From NCBI RefSeq assembly GCF_001044255.1, contig NZ_JYNX01000056.1:50972-94696 (forward strand): 43,725 nt of DNA. The letters run 5' to 3'. Within the stretch, counting starts at the first letter, position 1. Every line of letters starts with the position of its first letter. The translations under genes and the position numbers were made by a program. Below, piece after piece: positions 1-7,739 of this stretch. Below the pieces are notes generated by a model. It was given only the letters and a program-made list of their open reading frames with translations, ran no database searches and was not told the origin of the DNA. This DNA comes from Mycolicibacterium chubuense. GTDB lineage: Bacteria; Actinomycetota; Actinomycetes; Mycobacteriales; Mycobacteriaceae.

Positions 1-194
1 TCACCATCACCGGACCCGCCGACCGGCTCGTCGTCACCGACCGCGCCGGCCGACCCCTGACCAACCGATCCCTGGCCCGCCCACCCACCACCGACCCACC
101 CCACGTCGCACCCTGCCGCGGACCCACCGGCGAACGCGCAAACTGGTGGTGGTACGAACCGTTCGACCCCCAACGGCCACCCTCGACCAACTAG
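1..194 (+). CDS. 13E12-type DUF222/HNH endonuclease-like protein, C-terminal end only
   Basis: An open frame enters from the left edge (first full codon at 3) and stops at TAG 192-194, giving about 63 residues. The tail carries the sequence GPTGERANWWWYEPFDPQ. A GPTG...WWWY.PF.PQ ending is what I associate with the C-terminus of mycobacterial 13E12-repeat proteins, which have an N-terminal DUF222 region and an HNH endonuclease motif. The HNH motif would lie outside the window, so the nuclease function is inferred. The gene converges on the MarR gene at 226-741 with about 30 bases between stops. These genes are multicopy in mycobacteria and often mark rearrangement points. Confidence 0.72.
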   Translation, partial: TITGPADRLVVTDRAGRPLTNRSLARPPTTDPPHVAPCRGPTGERANWWWYEPFDPQRPPSTN

Positions 195-225
195 TCGCCC
201 GCGAACTCAACCGTGGCAGTCCCCG

Positions 226-741
226 CTAGAAGTCGCCGGCGCTGTGGCGCAGCGCGCGGATCGACTCGGCCAGCGCACGCGACTGCGCGTCGGTGATGCC
301 GATGTCGGCGAAGACGTCGTTGTTGAGCGTGACGGTGGCGTCCTCGACGGTGGAGCGGCCCAGATCCGTCAGCCGCACCAGCGTGGTTCGCCCGTCGGTC
401 GGATGCGGAATCCGCTCGACCAGCCCGTCGGTCTCCAGTCGGCGGATCGCGTGGGTGACGCTGGTGACGTGAACCTGCAGCCGGTCGGAAGCCTTGGTGA
501 TCGGCAGCGCGCCGGCACGGCTGAACGCCAGCAGCCGCAGCAGCTCGAAGCGCGAGAAGCTGAGGTCGTAAGGCCGCAACGCGTTCTCGACACGGGCCAG
601 CAGGATCTGATGCGCGCGCATCACCGACGTCACCGCGACCATGCCGTCGGCCACGTCGCCCCACCCGCAACGCTCCCAGTTGGCGCGCGCCGCGGCGATC
701 GGATCCCGTCGCTCCGAACGCCCGTCCGATTCGGTGGCCAC
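226..741 (-). CDS. MarR-family transcriptional regulator
   Basis: A 171-residue protein with a MarR winged-helix fold. Residues about 35-70 form the dimerisation helices. They are followed by the HTH (LPITKASDRLQVHVTSVTHA) and the wing (HPTDGRTTLVRLT), with the conserved DGR between wing strands. MarR proteins bind palindromes as dimers and usually release DNA on binding a small aromatic or lipid ligand. The start is GTG at 741, 8 bases after the aminotransferase stop, so it reads as the last gene of the five-gene minus-strand unit. In M. tuberculosis a regulator of this type (Rv0737) follows sigL-rslA, so this gene is likely its orthologue with the biosynthetic genes lying between. The target and ligand cannot be told from sequence. 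Confidence 0.88.
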   Translation of the reverse strand: MATESDGRSERRDPIAAARANWERCGWGDVADGMVAVTSVMRAHQILLARVENALRPYDLSFSRFELLRLLAFSRAGALPITKASDRLQVHVTSVTHAIRRLETDGLVERIPHPTDGRTTLVRLTDLGRSTVEDATVTLNNDVFADIGITDAQSRALAESIRALRHSAGDF

Positions 742-749
742 GCCTCTTC

Positions 750-1775
750 TTACCGCATCGCTGCTGCGACGGTGCGGATCACCGCCCGCGTCGACGCCCG
801 AGAACCGACGGTGATGCGCACGCCACCGTCGTCGTACTGTCGGACCAGCAGGCCCGAGCCGTCGAACGCATCGCTCCAGCGCACCGCGGCGCCGGGCAGG
901 TACACGAAGTTCGCCTGCGCGTCGGTGGTGTAGACGCCCATCGCGCGCAGCCTCATCTGCAGCCGCCGGCGTTCCGCCGTGATGGTCCGGATCCGTTGGC
1001 GCAGTTGATTTTCCGCTTCATAGGAGGCGACGACGGCGACCAGCGCGGGCAGCGACACCCCGAACGGCAGCTGCATCGCCCACAGTGCCCGCCCCAGCGC
1101 CGGCGCGCAGAAGCCGTAGCCGACCCGCAGCCCCGCCAGCCCATAGGCTTTCGAGAACGTGCGCACCACCACGACGTTGCCGAACCGGTGCACCAGGTCG
1201 ACGGCGTCGACGCGGTGTTCGGGAGCCAGGAACTCCACGTACGCCTCGTCGAGCAGCACCACGGTGTCGGCGGGCACCCGGCCCAGGAACCGCTCGAGGG
1301 CGCTCACCTGCTCCACCGTGCCCGTCGGGTTGTGCGGGCGGCACACCACCACCACCCGTGCGCCGACCGCGGCGTCGGCCATCGCGTCGAGGTCGTGGTG
1401 GCCGTGCCTGTCGAGCGGAACCGTCACCGGCCGCAGCCGAGCCATCCGCGCGAGGATCGGGTAGCCATCGAACGTCGGCGTCGACGTCACCAGCGTGTCG
1501 CCGGGACTGGTCAGCGCATGCAGCACCTGCATCAGCACGCCCGTCGCCCCCTCCCCGATCACCACCTGATCGGCAGCCACCCCGAGGCGGCCCGCGATGA
1601 CCGACCGAAGCCGGTGCGGCAGGAACTCCGGATAGCGGTTCAGCGAGTCCAACGAGGCGCGCACGGCGGCGCGTACCGCGGGCAGCGGTGGGAACGGACT
1701 CTCGTTGAGCGACAACGCACACGGGTTCACCGCGTCGGGCAGCACGGCCACCGCCGCGGTGTCGCGCGCGGCCAT
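750..1775 (-). CDS. HisC-like class I/II PLP-dependent aminotransferase
   Basis: A 341-residue fold-type I aminotransferase resembling histidinol-phosphate or aromatic aminotransferases. Visible landmarks are N149-P-T-G (substrate/PLP pocket), D176-E-A-Y (pyridine N contact) and S-K209-A-Y-G-L-A-G-L-R, where K209 should form the Schiff base. It would transfer an amino group to a keto compound in the cytoplasm. The frame stays open to 2144, but the ATG at 1775-1773 is chosen. It overlaps the KAS III stop by one base (TGATG), which fits translational coupling, and gives the family's normal length. Its place beside KAS III and a TPP enzyme argues for a specialised substrate rather than histidine synthesis. 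True hisC would be expected in a his operon. Confidence 0.85.
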   Translation of the reverse strand: MAARDTAAVAVLPDAVNPCALSLNESPFPPLPAVRAAVRASLDSLNRYPEFLPHRLRSVIAGRLGVAADQVVIGEGATGVLMQVLHALTSPGDTLVTSTPTFDGYPILARMARLRPVTVPLDRHGHHDLDAMADAAVGARVVVVCRPHNPTGTVEQVSALERFLGRVPADTVVLLDEAYVEFLAPEHRVDAVDLVHRFGNVVVVRTFSKAYGLAGLRVGYGFCAPALGRALWAMQLPFGVSLPALVAVVASYEAENQLRQRIRTITAERRRLQMRLRAMGVYTTDAQANFVYLPGAAVRWSDAFDGSGLLVRQYDDGGVRITVGSRASTRAVIRTVAAAMR

Positions 1776-2797
1776 CAGGGGCGTCCGCCCCACTGCACGG
1801 CGGCCGCACCGGCGAAGTCGCCGGCGTGCGCGAAGGCCGCCATCAGCACGGTGTCCCCGGCCCGCACGCGGCCGTCGGTGACCGCCCGGTCGAGGTTCAC
1901 CGGGATGCCCGCGGCGAACAGGTTGCCGCACTCGTCGAACGTATCGACGTGTCTCGACGCGGGCACCTCGAGCGCCTCCCGCCAGTTGCGCAGGAACACC
2001 CGGTTGGGCTGGTTGCTGACGAACAGGTCGATGTCGTCGGGCGCCAGGCCGAGCCGGTCGCAGACGGCGTAACTCACCTCGGGCACCTGGCGGTTGCCGC
2101 GGGCCAGGACCTTGGTGATCTTGGCCTCGGTGAAGCCGATGCATCCCTCACCGGGGCCGGCCTGCCACCACAGCCGTGGCGGATCGACCGCGATGGTCAT
2201 GTCGCCCGCGTATTCGCCGTAGGTGCGGCATTCGACGGCGAGGATCGGCGAGGCTTCCGACCGGGTGACCAGACCGACCGCCGCGCCGTCTCCGGGCACC
2301 GCGGCCTGTGCCTTGGTCCGGATGGTGGGCTGGTCGAAGATCTGCCCCGCCGCGTTCTGCACGACCGCGATCAGGGCGGTGCGGCCCTCGCCGGCGGCGA
2401 GCAGCGTGCGGGCCAGACCCAACCCCAGCACGAACGCCGCGCAGCCGCCATTGTGCAGGTCGATCACGTGCCGCGGCTTCATCCCGAGCCGGTGGGCGAT
2501 CGCCCCGCCCGCACCGTAGAACGGCATGTCGGGCAGCTGGGTGTGGGTGATCAGCACGTCGGCACCGCGGACCAGGTCCTCACCGTGGCGCTCGAGCAGT
2601 CCGGCGGCGGCGCGTTCGACCATGTCGGCCGCGGTGGTGCCGGGTGCGACGTGGTGGCGGTGCCGCGGCGCGCGGAACATCCGGTTCTCCCGCAGTTCGT
2701 CGGTCTCCGCGAACTGCGCGTAGTACTCGGCGTCGATCGGCTCGCCGGGCAGATGCACGGACACGTCTAGCAGGCTCACGGGTTCGGTTGTGGTCAC
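1775..2797 (-). CDS. Beta-ketoacyl-ACP synthase III (FabH)-like enzyme
   Basis: A 340-residue thiolase-fold protein of KAS III length. The acyl-accepting cysteine is C119 in the HNGGCAAF motif, and N292 sits in ECGNLFAAGIP, matching the GN.SAA..P block of FabH. At the place of the usual HQAN histidine the sequence reads SNQPN, so N262 replaces the catalytic His. In KAS III enzymes the His/Asn pair promotes malonyl decarboxylation. Its loss suggests acyl transfer to another nucleophile or a non-malonyl condensation. The start is GTG at 2797, 7 bases after the SRPBCC stop. It lies between a START-like protein and an aminotransferase, so it probably loads an acyl-CoA in a small biosynthetic pathway. 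The product is unknown. Confidence 0.85.
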   Translation of the reverse strand: MTTTEPVSLLDVSVHLPGEPIDAEYYAQFAETDELRENRMFRAPRHRHHVAPGTTAADMVERAAAGLLERHGEDLVRGADVLITHTQLPDMPFYGAGGAIAHRLGMKPRHVIDLHNGGCAAFVLGLGLARTLLAAGEGRTALIAVVQNAAGQIFDQPTIRTKAQAAVPGDGAAVGLVTRSEASPILAVECRTYGEYAGDMTIAVDPPRLWWQAGPGEGCIGFTEAKITKVLARGNRQVPEVSYAVCDRLGLAPDDIDLFVSNQPNRVFLRNWREALEVPASRHVDTFDECGNLFAAGIPVNLDRAVTDGRVRAGDTVLMAAFAHAGDFAGAAAVQWGGRP

Positions 2798-2804
2798 GGC
2801 GTTC

Positions 2805-3455
2805 TCATCTCATCCATGCCGGCGTGACCGGAAGGCCGTTGCGGTGCCGGTGTTCGGCGATCACCTTGAGGTTCGTCAGCTCGAGCTGGTGGCCGGGCCC
2901 GAACATGTCCCAGAAGTCACCCACCCACACCGGCCGGCCGGCGGGCGCGGTCTCCGGATAGGGGTTGTGGTCGTAGAACGGGTGGTGACAGTTCGTCCAC
3001 AGCACCACCGACCCGGGCTTGTCGAAGACGACCTGCGCGTCGACGACCCGCATCAGGTAGATCATCCACAGGTGCTTGCCCTGGTCCCACGCGCAGTGGT
3101 AGTCGACGGTCATCGCCTCGGGGTGCGCGACGGTGCGGGTGTAGATCGCGCTGCCCGGACCGCCAGGGCCCGCGCCCAGCCGGTCGTGGGCGAGCCACAG
3201 TCCGGGCTCGTCGGTCGGGGTGAAGCCGCGCAGGCTGTACGTCCACTCCTCCAGACAGCGGGTGTCGGTGAGGTAGTCGAAGAGTTCGTCGGGTGGGCAG
3301 TCGATGTAGTCGTTGACCGTGCAGTAGGTGCCGAACACCTGGTCGTGCGGGTACACCGACCGCATCCGTTCCATGATGATCGGCGTGGCCTGTTCCTTCG
3401 GGGACGTCTCGATGCGGATCAGACCGTCGATCTCGTCAAGCGTGCGCAGCGACAT
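2805..3455 (-). CDS. SRPBCC/START-like ligand-binding protein
   Basis: About 216 residues. The segment from roughly residue 45 onward (TVNDYIDCPPDELFDYLTDT) has the amphipathic first strand and helix typical of polyketide-cyclase/START-like SRPBCC domains. It is rich in Trp, His and Tyr further on (CAWDQGKHLWMIYLM, NCHHPFYDHNPYPE). Such domains hold hydrophobic ligands and may act as cyclases, aromatases or hydroxylating partners. No metal site is certain, although the HH.FYDHNPY stretch could bind one. The ATG at 3455 is preceded by AGAAGGAGT and lies inside the end of the TPP gene (20-base overlap), showing tight coupling. A longer frame to 3599 lacks this ribosome-binding site. The role is inferred from its neighbours. 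Confidence 0.75.
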   Translation of the reverse strand: MSLRTLDEIDGLIRIETSPKEQATPIIMERMRSVYPHDQVFGTYCTVNDYIDCPPDELFDYLTDTRCLEEWTYSLRGFTPTDEPGLWLAHDRLGAGPGGPGSAIYTRTVAHPEAMTVDYHCAWDQGKHLWMIYLMRVVDAQVVFDKPGSVVLWTNCHHPFYDHNPYPETAPAGRPVWVGDFWDMFGPGHQLELTNLKVIAEHRHRNGLPVTPAWMR

Positions 3456-5082
3456 GCGGGGACTCCTTCTGGGTGAGAAACGCCGCGAACGGCGGGATTT
3501 CGTCGGGCGAGCATTCAACGGCGACCACCGACGGGCCGTCGCAGGCCAGGGCGGTGCGCAGGGCGGCGGGCAGGTCCTGCACCGTGTCGACGTCGACACT
3601 GGGCAGCCCGGGGAACATCGCGGCCAGACCGGCGCCCAACCGGCTGGGTCCGAAGCGGTTCCGGCCGTCGCCGCCGGAGTAGAACAGGTGCTCGCGGGTC
3701 ACGCACATCGCGTGTGCGTGATTGTCGAAGAGCAGGAACGTGATCGGCAGCCGATAGCGCAGCGCGGTGTGGATCTCCATGCCGTGCATGTAGAAGGACC
3801 CGTCGCCGGCGATCACCACGGTGCGGCGGCCGCGGTGCGCCGCGGTGCCGACGGCCGCGCCGAAGCTGTAACCCATGCCGCCCATACCGAGGGCGACGAG
3901 GAATCTGCCGTCGGCGCGCGCGGGCAGGTGGTAGATGGCCGCCGCGCCGATGTTGCCGGCGTCGACGACGATGTCGGCGCCCGCGGGCAGGGCGGCGTCG
4001 ATCGCGTGCAGCGCGGCGCGGTACCGCACTCCGGGACCGTCGGTCGCCGGGGGTGACAGTTCGTTGAAGGGCAACGGTTTTCGTGCAGATCCGGATCCCC
4101 GACGGACAGCGGCGGCGAGCGCGGGAAGGGCGGCGCGCAGGTCATCGGCCCGGCAGTGGGTGGCCGCCACGAACGGCACGGCCGAACCGATCGACAGGGT
4201 GGGGACCGCGGCCAGCGCGTCGTCGAGGCCGGCGCGAGCCGTGACGTCCAGGCGGGTGCCGACGAGCAGGCAGGCTGCGCTGCGCCCGAGTTCGGCCGCG
4301 ACGCCGGGGTGTCCCATCACGCCGGTGACCGGGGCGCCGGGGGCGACGTCCTTCGCGTCGGGCACCGCCGCAGGGTGCGCACCGAGCGCTTCGCAGAGCA
4401 TCCGCAGTTCCGCGCGGGCGTCGTCGCGGGCGACCTGCTCACCGGCGATCACGGTCACCGGCCCGTCGGCCGTGCGCAGCGCGAGGATGATGCCGGCCAG
4501 ATCGGGAAGCGGCGCGCGCAGATGTCGGGGTGCCGGCAGCCCGACGATCGGCGGCAGGAGGGACTGCTGAATGTCTTTGGGCAGCAACAGCACTGCGGGG
4601 CCACCGGTGGCGGCCGCGGTCAATGCCTCGGCCAGTGCGCAGACGATGTCGGCGGACCGGGTCACGCGGCGGCAGTACAGCGACACCGCGGAGAACAGCG
4701 CCTCGGCGTCGAGAGCGCCGTCAGCGCCGCTGGTGTCCTGGAAGGCGCCGCGGCCGTCCAGCCGGGTCGGGGCCTGTCCGACGAGCGCCAGAACGGGCAC
4801 CCGGCGGGCCAGCGACTCGCCGAGGCCGGGGATGAGGTTCAGGCAGCCGCCGCCCGACGTGGCGGCGACCACGCCGAGCCCGGCTCCGCTGCGGCTGTAG
4901 CCGTCCGCCATTGCGGCAGCGCCGAATTCGTGTTTGGCCAGGATGATGTCGATGTCCTCGCGGCCGGCCGCGGCGTCGAAGAGGTCTTCGATGTTCGCGC
5001 CGTCGACGCCGAAGAGGTGCCGGACCCCGCGGGCGACCAACCGGTCGACGATGTCGTCGACGACGCGATACCCCTGGCCCAT
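3436..5082 (-). CDS. Thiamine-pyrophosphate-dependent enzyme (acetolactate synthase / decarboxylase-like)
   Basis: A 548-residue three-domain TPP enzyme. The PYR domain carries the catalytic glutamate E52 in AKHEFGAAAMADGYSR. A central domain follows (about 190-330). The PP domain has the cofactor signature GDGSF at 426-430, followed by D453-N454. Enzymes of this family decarboxylate 2-oxo acids and either release an aldehyde or ligate the carbanion to an acceptor. The sequence does not decide between acetolactate synthase-like, benzoylformate decarboxylase-like and other subtypes. The ATG at 5082 is preceded by GAAGGAAGGTGG, while the open frame to 5286 runs back through rslA and is rejected. 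It is the first gene of the five-gene unit and has a SigL-type promoter directly upstream (5107-5134). Confidence 0.88.
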   Translation of the reverse strand: MGQGYRVVDDIVDRLVARGVRHLFGVDGANIEDLFDAAAGREDIDIILAKHEFGAAAMADGYSRSGAGLGVVAATSGGGCLNLIPGLGESLARRVPVLALVGQAPTRLDGRGAFQDTSGADGALDAEALFSAVSLYCRRVTRSADIVCALAEALTAAATGGPAVLLLPKDIQQSLLPPIVGLPAPRHLRAPLPDLAGIILALRTADGPVTVIAGEQVARDDARAELRMLCEALGAHPAAVPDAKDVAPGAPVTGVMGHPGVAAELGRSAACLLVGTRLDVTARAGLDDALAAVPTLSIGSAVPFVAATHCRADDLRAALPALAAAVRRGSGSARKPLPFNELSPPATDGPGVRYRAALHAIDAALPAGADIVVDAGNIGAAAIYHLPARADGRFLVALGMGGMGYSFGAAVGTAAHRGRRTVVIAGDGSFYMHGMEIHTALRYRLPITFLLFDNHAHAMCVTREHLFYSGGDGRNRFGPSRLGAGLAAMFPGLPSVDVDTVQDLPAALRTALACDGPSVVAVECSPDEIPPFAAFLTQKESPHVAAHA

Positions 5083-5106
5083 GCCGCACCACCTTCCTTC
5101 ACCGGT

Positions 5107-5134
5107 GACACGACGGCAGAGGCGGTTTGGTTCA
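5107..5134 (-). promoter_or_regulatory. Putative SigL-type promoter of the TPP/KAS III cluster
   Basis: Read on the minus strand, TGAACC (5134-5129), a 16-base spacer and CGTGTC (5112-5107). The known mycobacterial SigL consensus is TGAACC-N16-18-CGTgtc, so this is a full match. The TGA of the -35 hexamer is the rslA stop codon. Transcription would start near 5100, leaving a short leader that contains the ribosome-binding site of the TPP gene at 5082. The same arrangement occurs upstream of sigL itself (6367-6394). Activity is inferred. Confidence 0.75.
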
Positions 5135-5836
5135 GAGCTGCTTTTCCAGCAGCACCTTTCCGTCGGAGACGGACACCATCTGCACGGCGGCGATGTCGTC
5201 GCGCTGGATCGGGGTGGTGCCGCTGGGCAGTGCGGTCGCGCCCGGTACGCCGAGCCACGTCGCGATCTGCGACCGGTTCCCGTCACGGGTGAGCACCACC
5301 ATGCCGAGATCCTTCGGCGCCGCGTCGTTGTTGCCCCACTGGCCGTAGGTGCACACCATGTCGACGCGGGTGCCCCAGCCGAAGTTGGTCAGCGCGATGC
5401 TCGCGTTGATCGGGGTGGGGGCCACCTTCGTCATCTCGATCATCTGGGCGGTGTTCTGGGTGTCTGGCCGATTCTGCAACCCGATGATCTGCGGCCGGGC
5501 CACCAGGAGGACGCCGACGGCCAGCACCGCGGCGGCCAATCCGATCACCGCCGAGTTCACCCACCGGGAGCGACGCCGGCGCCAGCGGACCTTGGCCAGC
5601 ACGGCGTCGCGCACCTCGGGCCGCAGCGGCGGGTCCGGTTGTTCGTCGTCGAGGGCGTTCACGTCGTCGAGGTCGAGCAGTCCCAGCAGGCTCGGCATGC
5701 CGCCGAGTTCGGCGACGGCGGTGCGGCACCGGGTGCAGCTCTCGAGGTGGCGCTCGTACTCGAGCCGCTCGTCGCTGCTCAACGCGCCCAGCACGTACGC
5801 GGCGTCCCAGGTCAGGTAGCGGTCGTCGACGGTCAT
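5132..5836 (-). CDS. rslA: Anti-sigma-L factor RslA (membrane-bound, zinc-associated)
   Basis: A 234-residue protein with a zinc anti-sigma motif H30-X3-C34-X2-C37 in the cytoplasmic N-terminus. A basic stretch (RWRRRRSRW, about 84-92) precedes one transmembrane helix (about 93-114), and the C-terminal domain of about 120 residues lies outside the membrane. In M. tuberculosis RslA holds SigL and releases it when the zinc-binding thiols are oxidised. The ATG at 5836 overlaps the sigL stop by four bases (ATGA), so the two proteins are translationally coupled. Its stop codon is part of the -35 element of the next promoter. Identity is supported by motif, topology and the map-sigL-rslA order. Confidence 0.93.
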   Translation of the reverse strand: MTVDDRYLTWDAAYVLGALSSDERLEYERHLESCTRCRTAVAELGGMPSLLGLLDLDDVNALDDEQPDPPLRPEVRDAVLAKVRWRRRRSRWVNSAVIGLAAAVLAVGVLLVARPQIIGLQNRPDTQNTAQMIEMTKVAPTPINASIALTNFGWGTRVDMVCTYGQWGNNDAAPKDLGMVVLTRDGNRSQIATWLGVPGATALPSGTTPIQRDDIAAVQMVSVSDGKVLLEKQL

Positions 5837-6348
5837 CGGGTCACCCCCATCTCCTGAAGGCCCAGTCTCAGGGCGCGCATGGCGTAGTGCAGTCGCGATT
5901 TCACGGTTCCCTCCGGAATGCCGAGGTCCGCGGAGATCTGCGCGGTCGTCCAGCCCTGGTAGTAGGCCCGCCGGACGACAGCGCGGTGTTCCTCGGACAG
6001 CTGCGCGAGCGCGGTGCCCACCAGGATGCGGTTCAGCGCCGCGTCCACCTCGTCCGACGAGGCGCGGTCGGCGACGTCGTCGGGCACCGGATCCGACGCC
6101 TCGTTGCGGAAGCGGGCGCTGCGGCGCTCGTCGATGATCATGTTGCGGGCCACGGTGAACAGCCAGGCCCGCGCCGAGCGGTCCGCGTCGGCGGTGACCT
6201 CGGGGTGGCGCCATGCCCGCAGCAGAGTCTCCTGCACGACGTCCTCGGCGCGGGCGCGGTCGCCGGTCAGCCGCAGCGCGTAGCGCCACAGCGCGGCGGC
6301 GTGTTCGTCGTAGAGCACGCGCATCATGGCGGCCTCCGGATCGTCCAT
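5833..6348 (-). CDS. sigL: ECF RNA polymerase sigma factor SigL
   Basis: A 171-residue ECF sigma factor. Region 2 spans about residues 12-75 (YALRLTGDRARAEDVVQETLLRAW, -10 recognition and core binding). Region 4 spans about 115-165, with the HTH TTAQISADLGIPEGTVKSRL for -35 recognition. It lies directly downstream of map and is coupled to rslA, the order found in M. tuberculosis (Rv0734-Rv0735-Rv0736). SigL is known there to control its own operon and genes for envelope lipids and secreted or redox-modified proteins. The ATG at 6348 follows a matching SigL-type promoter at 6367-6394. A second such promoter lies downstream of rslA. Confidence 0.93.
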   Translation of the reverse strand: MDDPEAAMMRVLYDEHAAALWRYALRLTGDRARAEDVVQETLLRAWRHPEVTADADRSARAWLFTVARNMIIDERRSARFRNEASDPVPDDVADRASSDEVDAALNRILVGTALAQLSEEHRAVVRRAYYQGWTTAQISADLGIPEGTVKSRLHYAMRALRLGLQEMGVTR

Positions 6349-6366
6349 TCCCCAACCTCCGTCTAC

Positions 6367-6394
6367 TACACGGTGTCGGCGACGGTCCGGTTCA
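6367..6394 (-). promoter_or_regulatory. Putative SigL autoregulatory promoter
   Basis: On the minus strand TGAACC (6394-6389) and CGTGTA (6372-6367) are separated by 16 bases, within the 47-base gap between the map stop and the sigL start. This fits the SigL consensus TGAACC-N16-18-CGTgtc and the known autoregulation of sigL-rslA. Transcription would begin about 12 bases upstream of the sigL ATG, so the leader is very short. Confidence 0.75.
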
Positions 6395-6395
6395 C

Positions 6396-7193
6396 TCAGA
6401 GGGTCAGAATTCTCGGTCCGTCATCGGTGACCGCGACAGTGTGCTCCCAGTGTGCGGCCCGGGAGCCGTCCGTGGTGACCACAGTCCATTCGTCGTCGAG
6501 AACACGCGTCTTGGCGGTGCCGAGGGTCAGCATCGGTTCGATCGCGAGCACCGAGCCGGGCGCCAGATGCGGCCCGCGTCCCGGCGCGCCCTCATTGGGC
6601 AGGAACGGGTCCATGTGCATCTGCCGGCCGATACCGTGCCCGCCATAACCCGCGACGATGCCGAACGCGCGGTCGTGGCGCTTCTCGGCGGCGCGGGTGC
6701 CGTTCTCGATGGCGTGGGAGACGTCGGTGAGCCGGTTGCCGGGCACCATCGCGGCGATGCCGGCCTCCATCGATTCCCGAGTGGCCGCGGAGAGCGCCTC
6801 GTCGGCGGGGATCAGCGGGCCGACACCGAACGTGACCGCGGAGTCGCCGTGCCAGCCGTCCAGGATGGCGCCGCAGTCGATCGACACCAGGTCGCCGGTG
6901 GCCAGGAGTTCGTCGGCCGACGGGATGCCGTGCACGACGCGCTCGTTGACCGAGGAGCAGATGGTGGCGGGAAAGCCGTGGTACCCGAGGAACGACGGGA
7001 TGCCGCCACCGTCGCGGATCACCGCCTCGGCGACGGCGTCGAGCTCGAGCGTCGACACTCCGGGTGCGGCGGTCTCGCGGACCGCCCGCAGCGCCGCGGC
7101 GACCAGCGCGCCCGCGGCGGCCATCGCGTCGAGCTCCCCGGCGGTGCGCTGGGGAACGACCTTGCGGCCCCGCAAGCCGGGTAGAGAGACCAT
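6396..7193 (-). CDS. map: Methionine aminopeptidase, type I
   Basis: A 265-residue metalloprotease that removes the initiator methionine from new proteins. The dimetal ligands of the pita-bread fold are visible: D in [19 protein letters not shown] (two aspartates), H in [13 protein letters not shown] in AIEPML and the final E of [10 protein letters not shown]. The start ATG at 7193 abuts the adk stop with no gap, so it is in one transcript with secY and adk. This order matches M. tuberculosis mapA (Rv0734). There is no N-terminal SH3-binding extension of the mapB kind. Confidence 0.95.
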   Translation of the reverse strand: MVSLPGLRGRKVVPQRTAGELDAMAAAGALVAAALRAVRETAAPGVSTLELDAVAEAVIRDGGGIPSFLGYHGFPATICSSVNERVVHGIPSADELLATGDLVSIDCGAILDGWHGDSAVTFGVGPLIPADEALSAATRESMEAGIAAMVPGNRLTDVSHAIENGTRAAEKRHDRAFGIVAGYGGHGIGRQMHMDPFLPNEGAPGRGPHLAPGSVLAIEPMLTLGTAKTRVLDDEWTVVTTDGSRAAHWEHTVAVTDDGPRILTL

Positions 7194-7739
7194 CTAGCGG
7201 CCGAGCGCCTTGAGCGCCCGGGTGAAGACCTCGTCGAGCTCGCCGACGGCGTCGACGGTCGTGAGGGTCTCGCTGTAGTAGTCCAGCAGCGGTGCGGTCT
7301 CGTCGCGGTAGACCTTGAACCGGTTGCGGATGACGTCCTCGGTGTCGTCGGCACGGCCGCGGCCCTGGAGCCGGGACACCAGCTCCTCCTCGGGAACCCG
7401 GAACTCGAGCACGGCGTCGAGCGACAGATTGCGCTTGGCCAGCATCTGGTCCAGCGCCTCGGCCTGCTCGACCGAGCGCGGGAACCCGTCGAGGATGAAC
7501 CCGGCCTTGGCGTCCTCGTCGTCGAGGCGGTCGTCCACCAGGGCGTTGGTCAGCGACGCGGGGACCAGATCTCCGGCGTCGAGGTACTTCTTGGCTTCCA
7601 CCCCGAGCTCGGTGTTGTTGCTGATGTTGTAGCGGAAGAGGTCACCGGTCGACACGTGCGGCACCCCGAGCTTGTCGGCCAGCTTCTGCGCCTGCGTCCC
7701 CTTGCCCGCGCCGGGCGGTCCCAACAACACGATTCTCAT
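7194..7739 (-). CDS. adk: Adenylate kinase
   Basis: A 181-residue short-type adenylate kinase that interconverts ATP plus AMP and two ADP. The P-loop [10 protein letters not shown] is at residues 7-16. The AMP-binding part includes STGDLFR, and the [10 protein letters not shown] segment matches the GFPR signature. The LID is short and lacks the zinc cysteines, as usual for actinobacteria. The ATG at 7739 overlaps the secY stop by four bases, and its own stop touches the map start. The frame continues upstream to 8153 inside secY, but that part is not adenylate kinase-like. Confidence 0.96.
   Translation of the reverse strand: MRIVLLGPPGAGKGTQAQKLADKLGVPHVSTGDLFRYNISNNTELGVEAKKYLDAGDLVPASLTNALVDDRLDDEDAKAGFILDGFPRSVEQAEALDQMLAKRNLSLDAVLEFRVPEEELVSRLQGRGRADDTEDVIRNRFKVYRDETAPLLDYYSETLTTVDAVGELDEVFTRALKALGR

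Noticed and set aside
750-1775. Assigning the aminotransferase as histidinol-phosphate aminotransferase hisC
   Set aside because: Only fold-level similarity is visible. The gene sits in a KAS III/TPP unit with no his genes, so the substrate is left open.
3436-5286. Long N-terminal extension of the TPP enzyme into rslA
   Set aside because: The ATG at 5082 has a good ribosome-binding site, and the extension would be non-homologous and would overlap rslA coding sequence in another frame.
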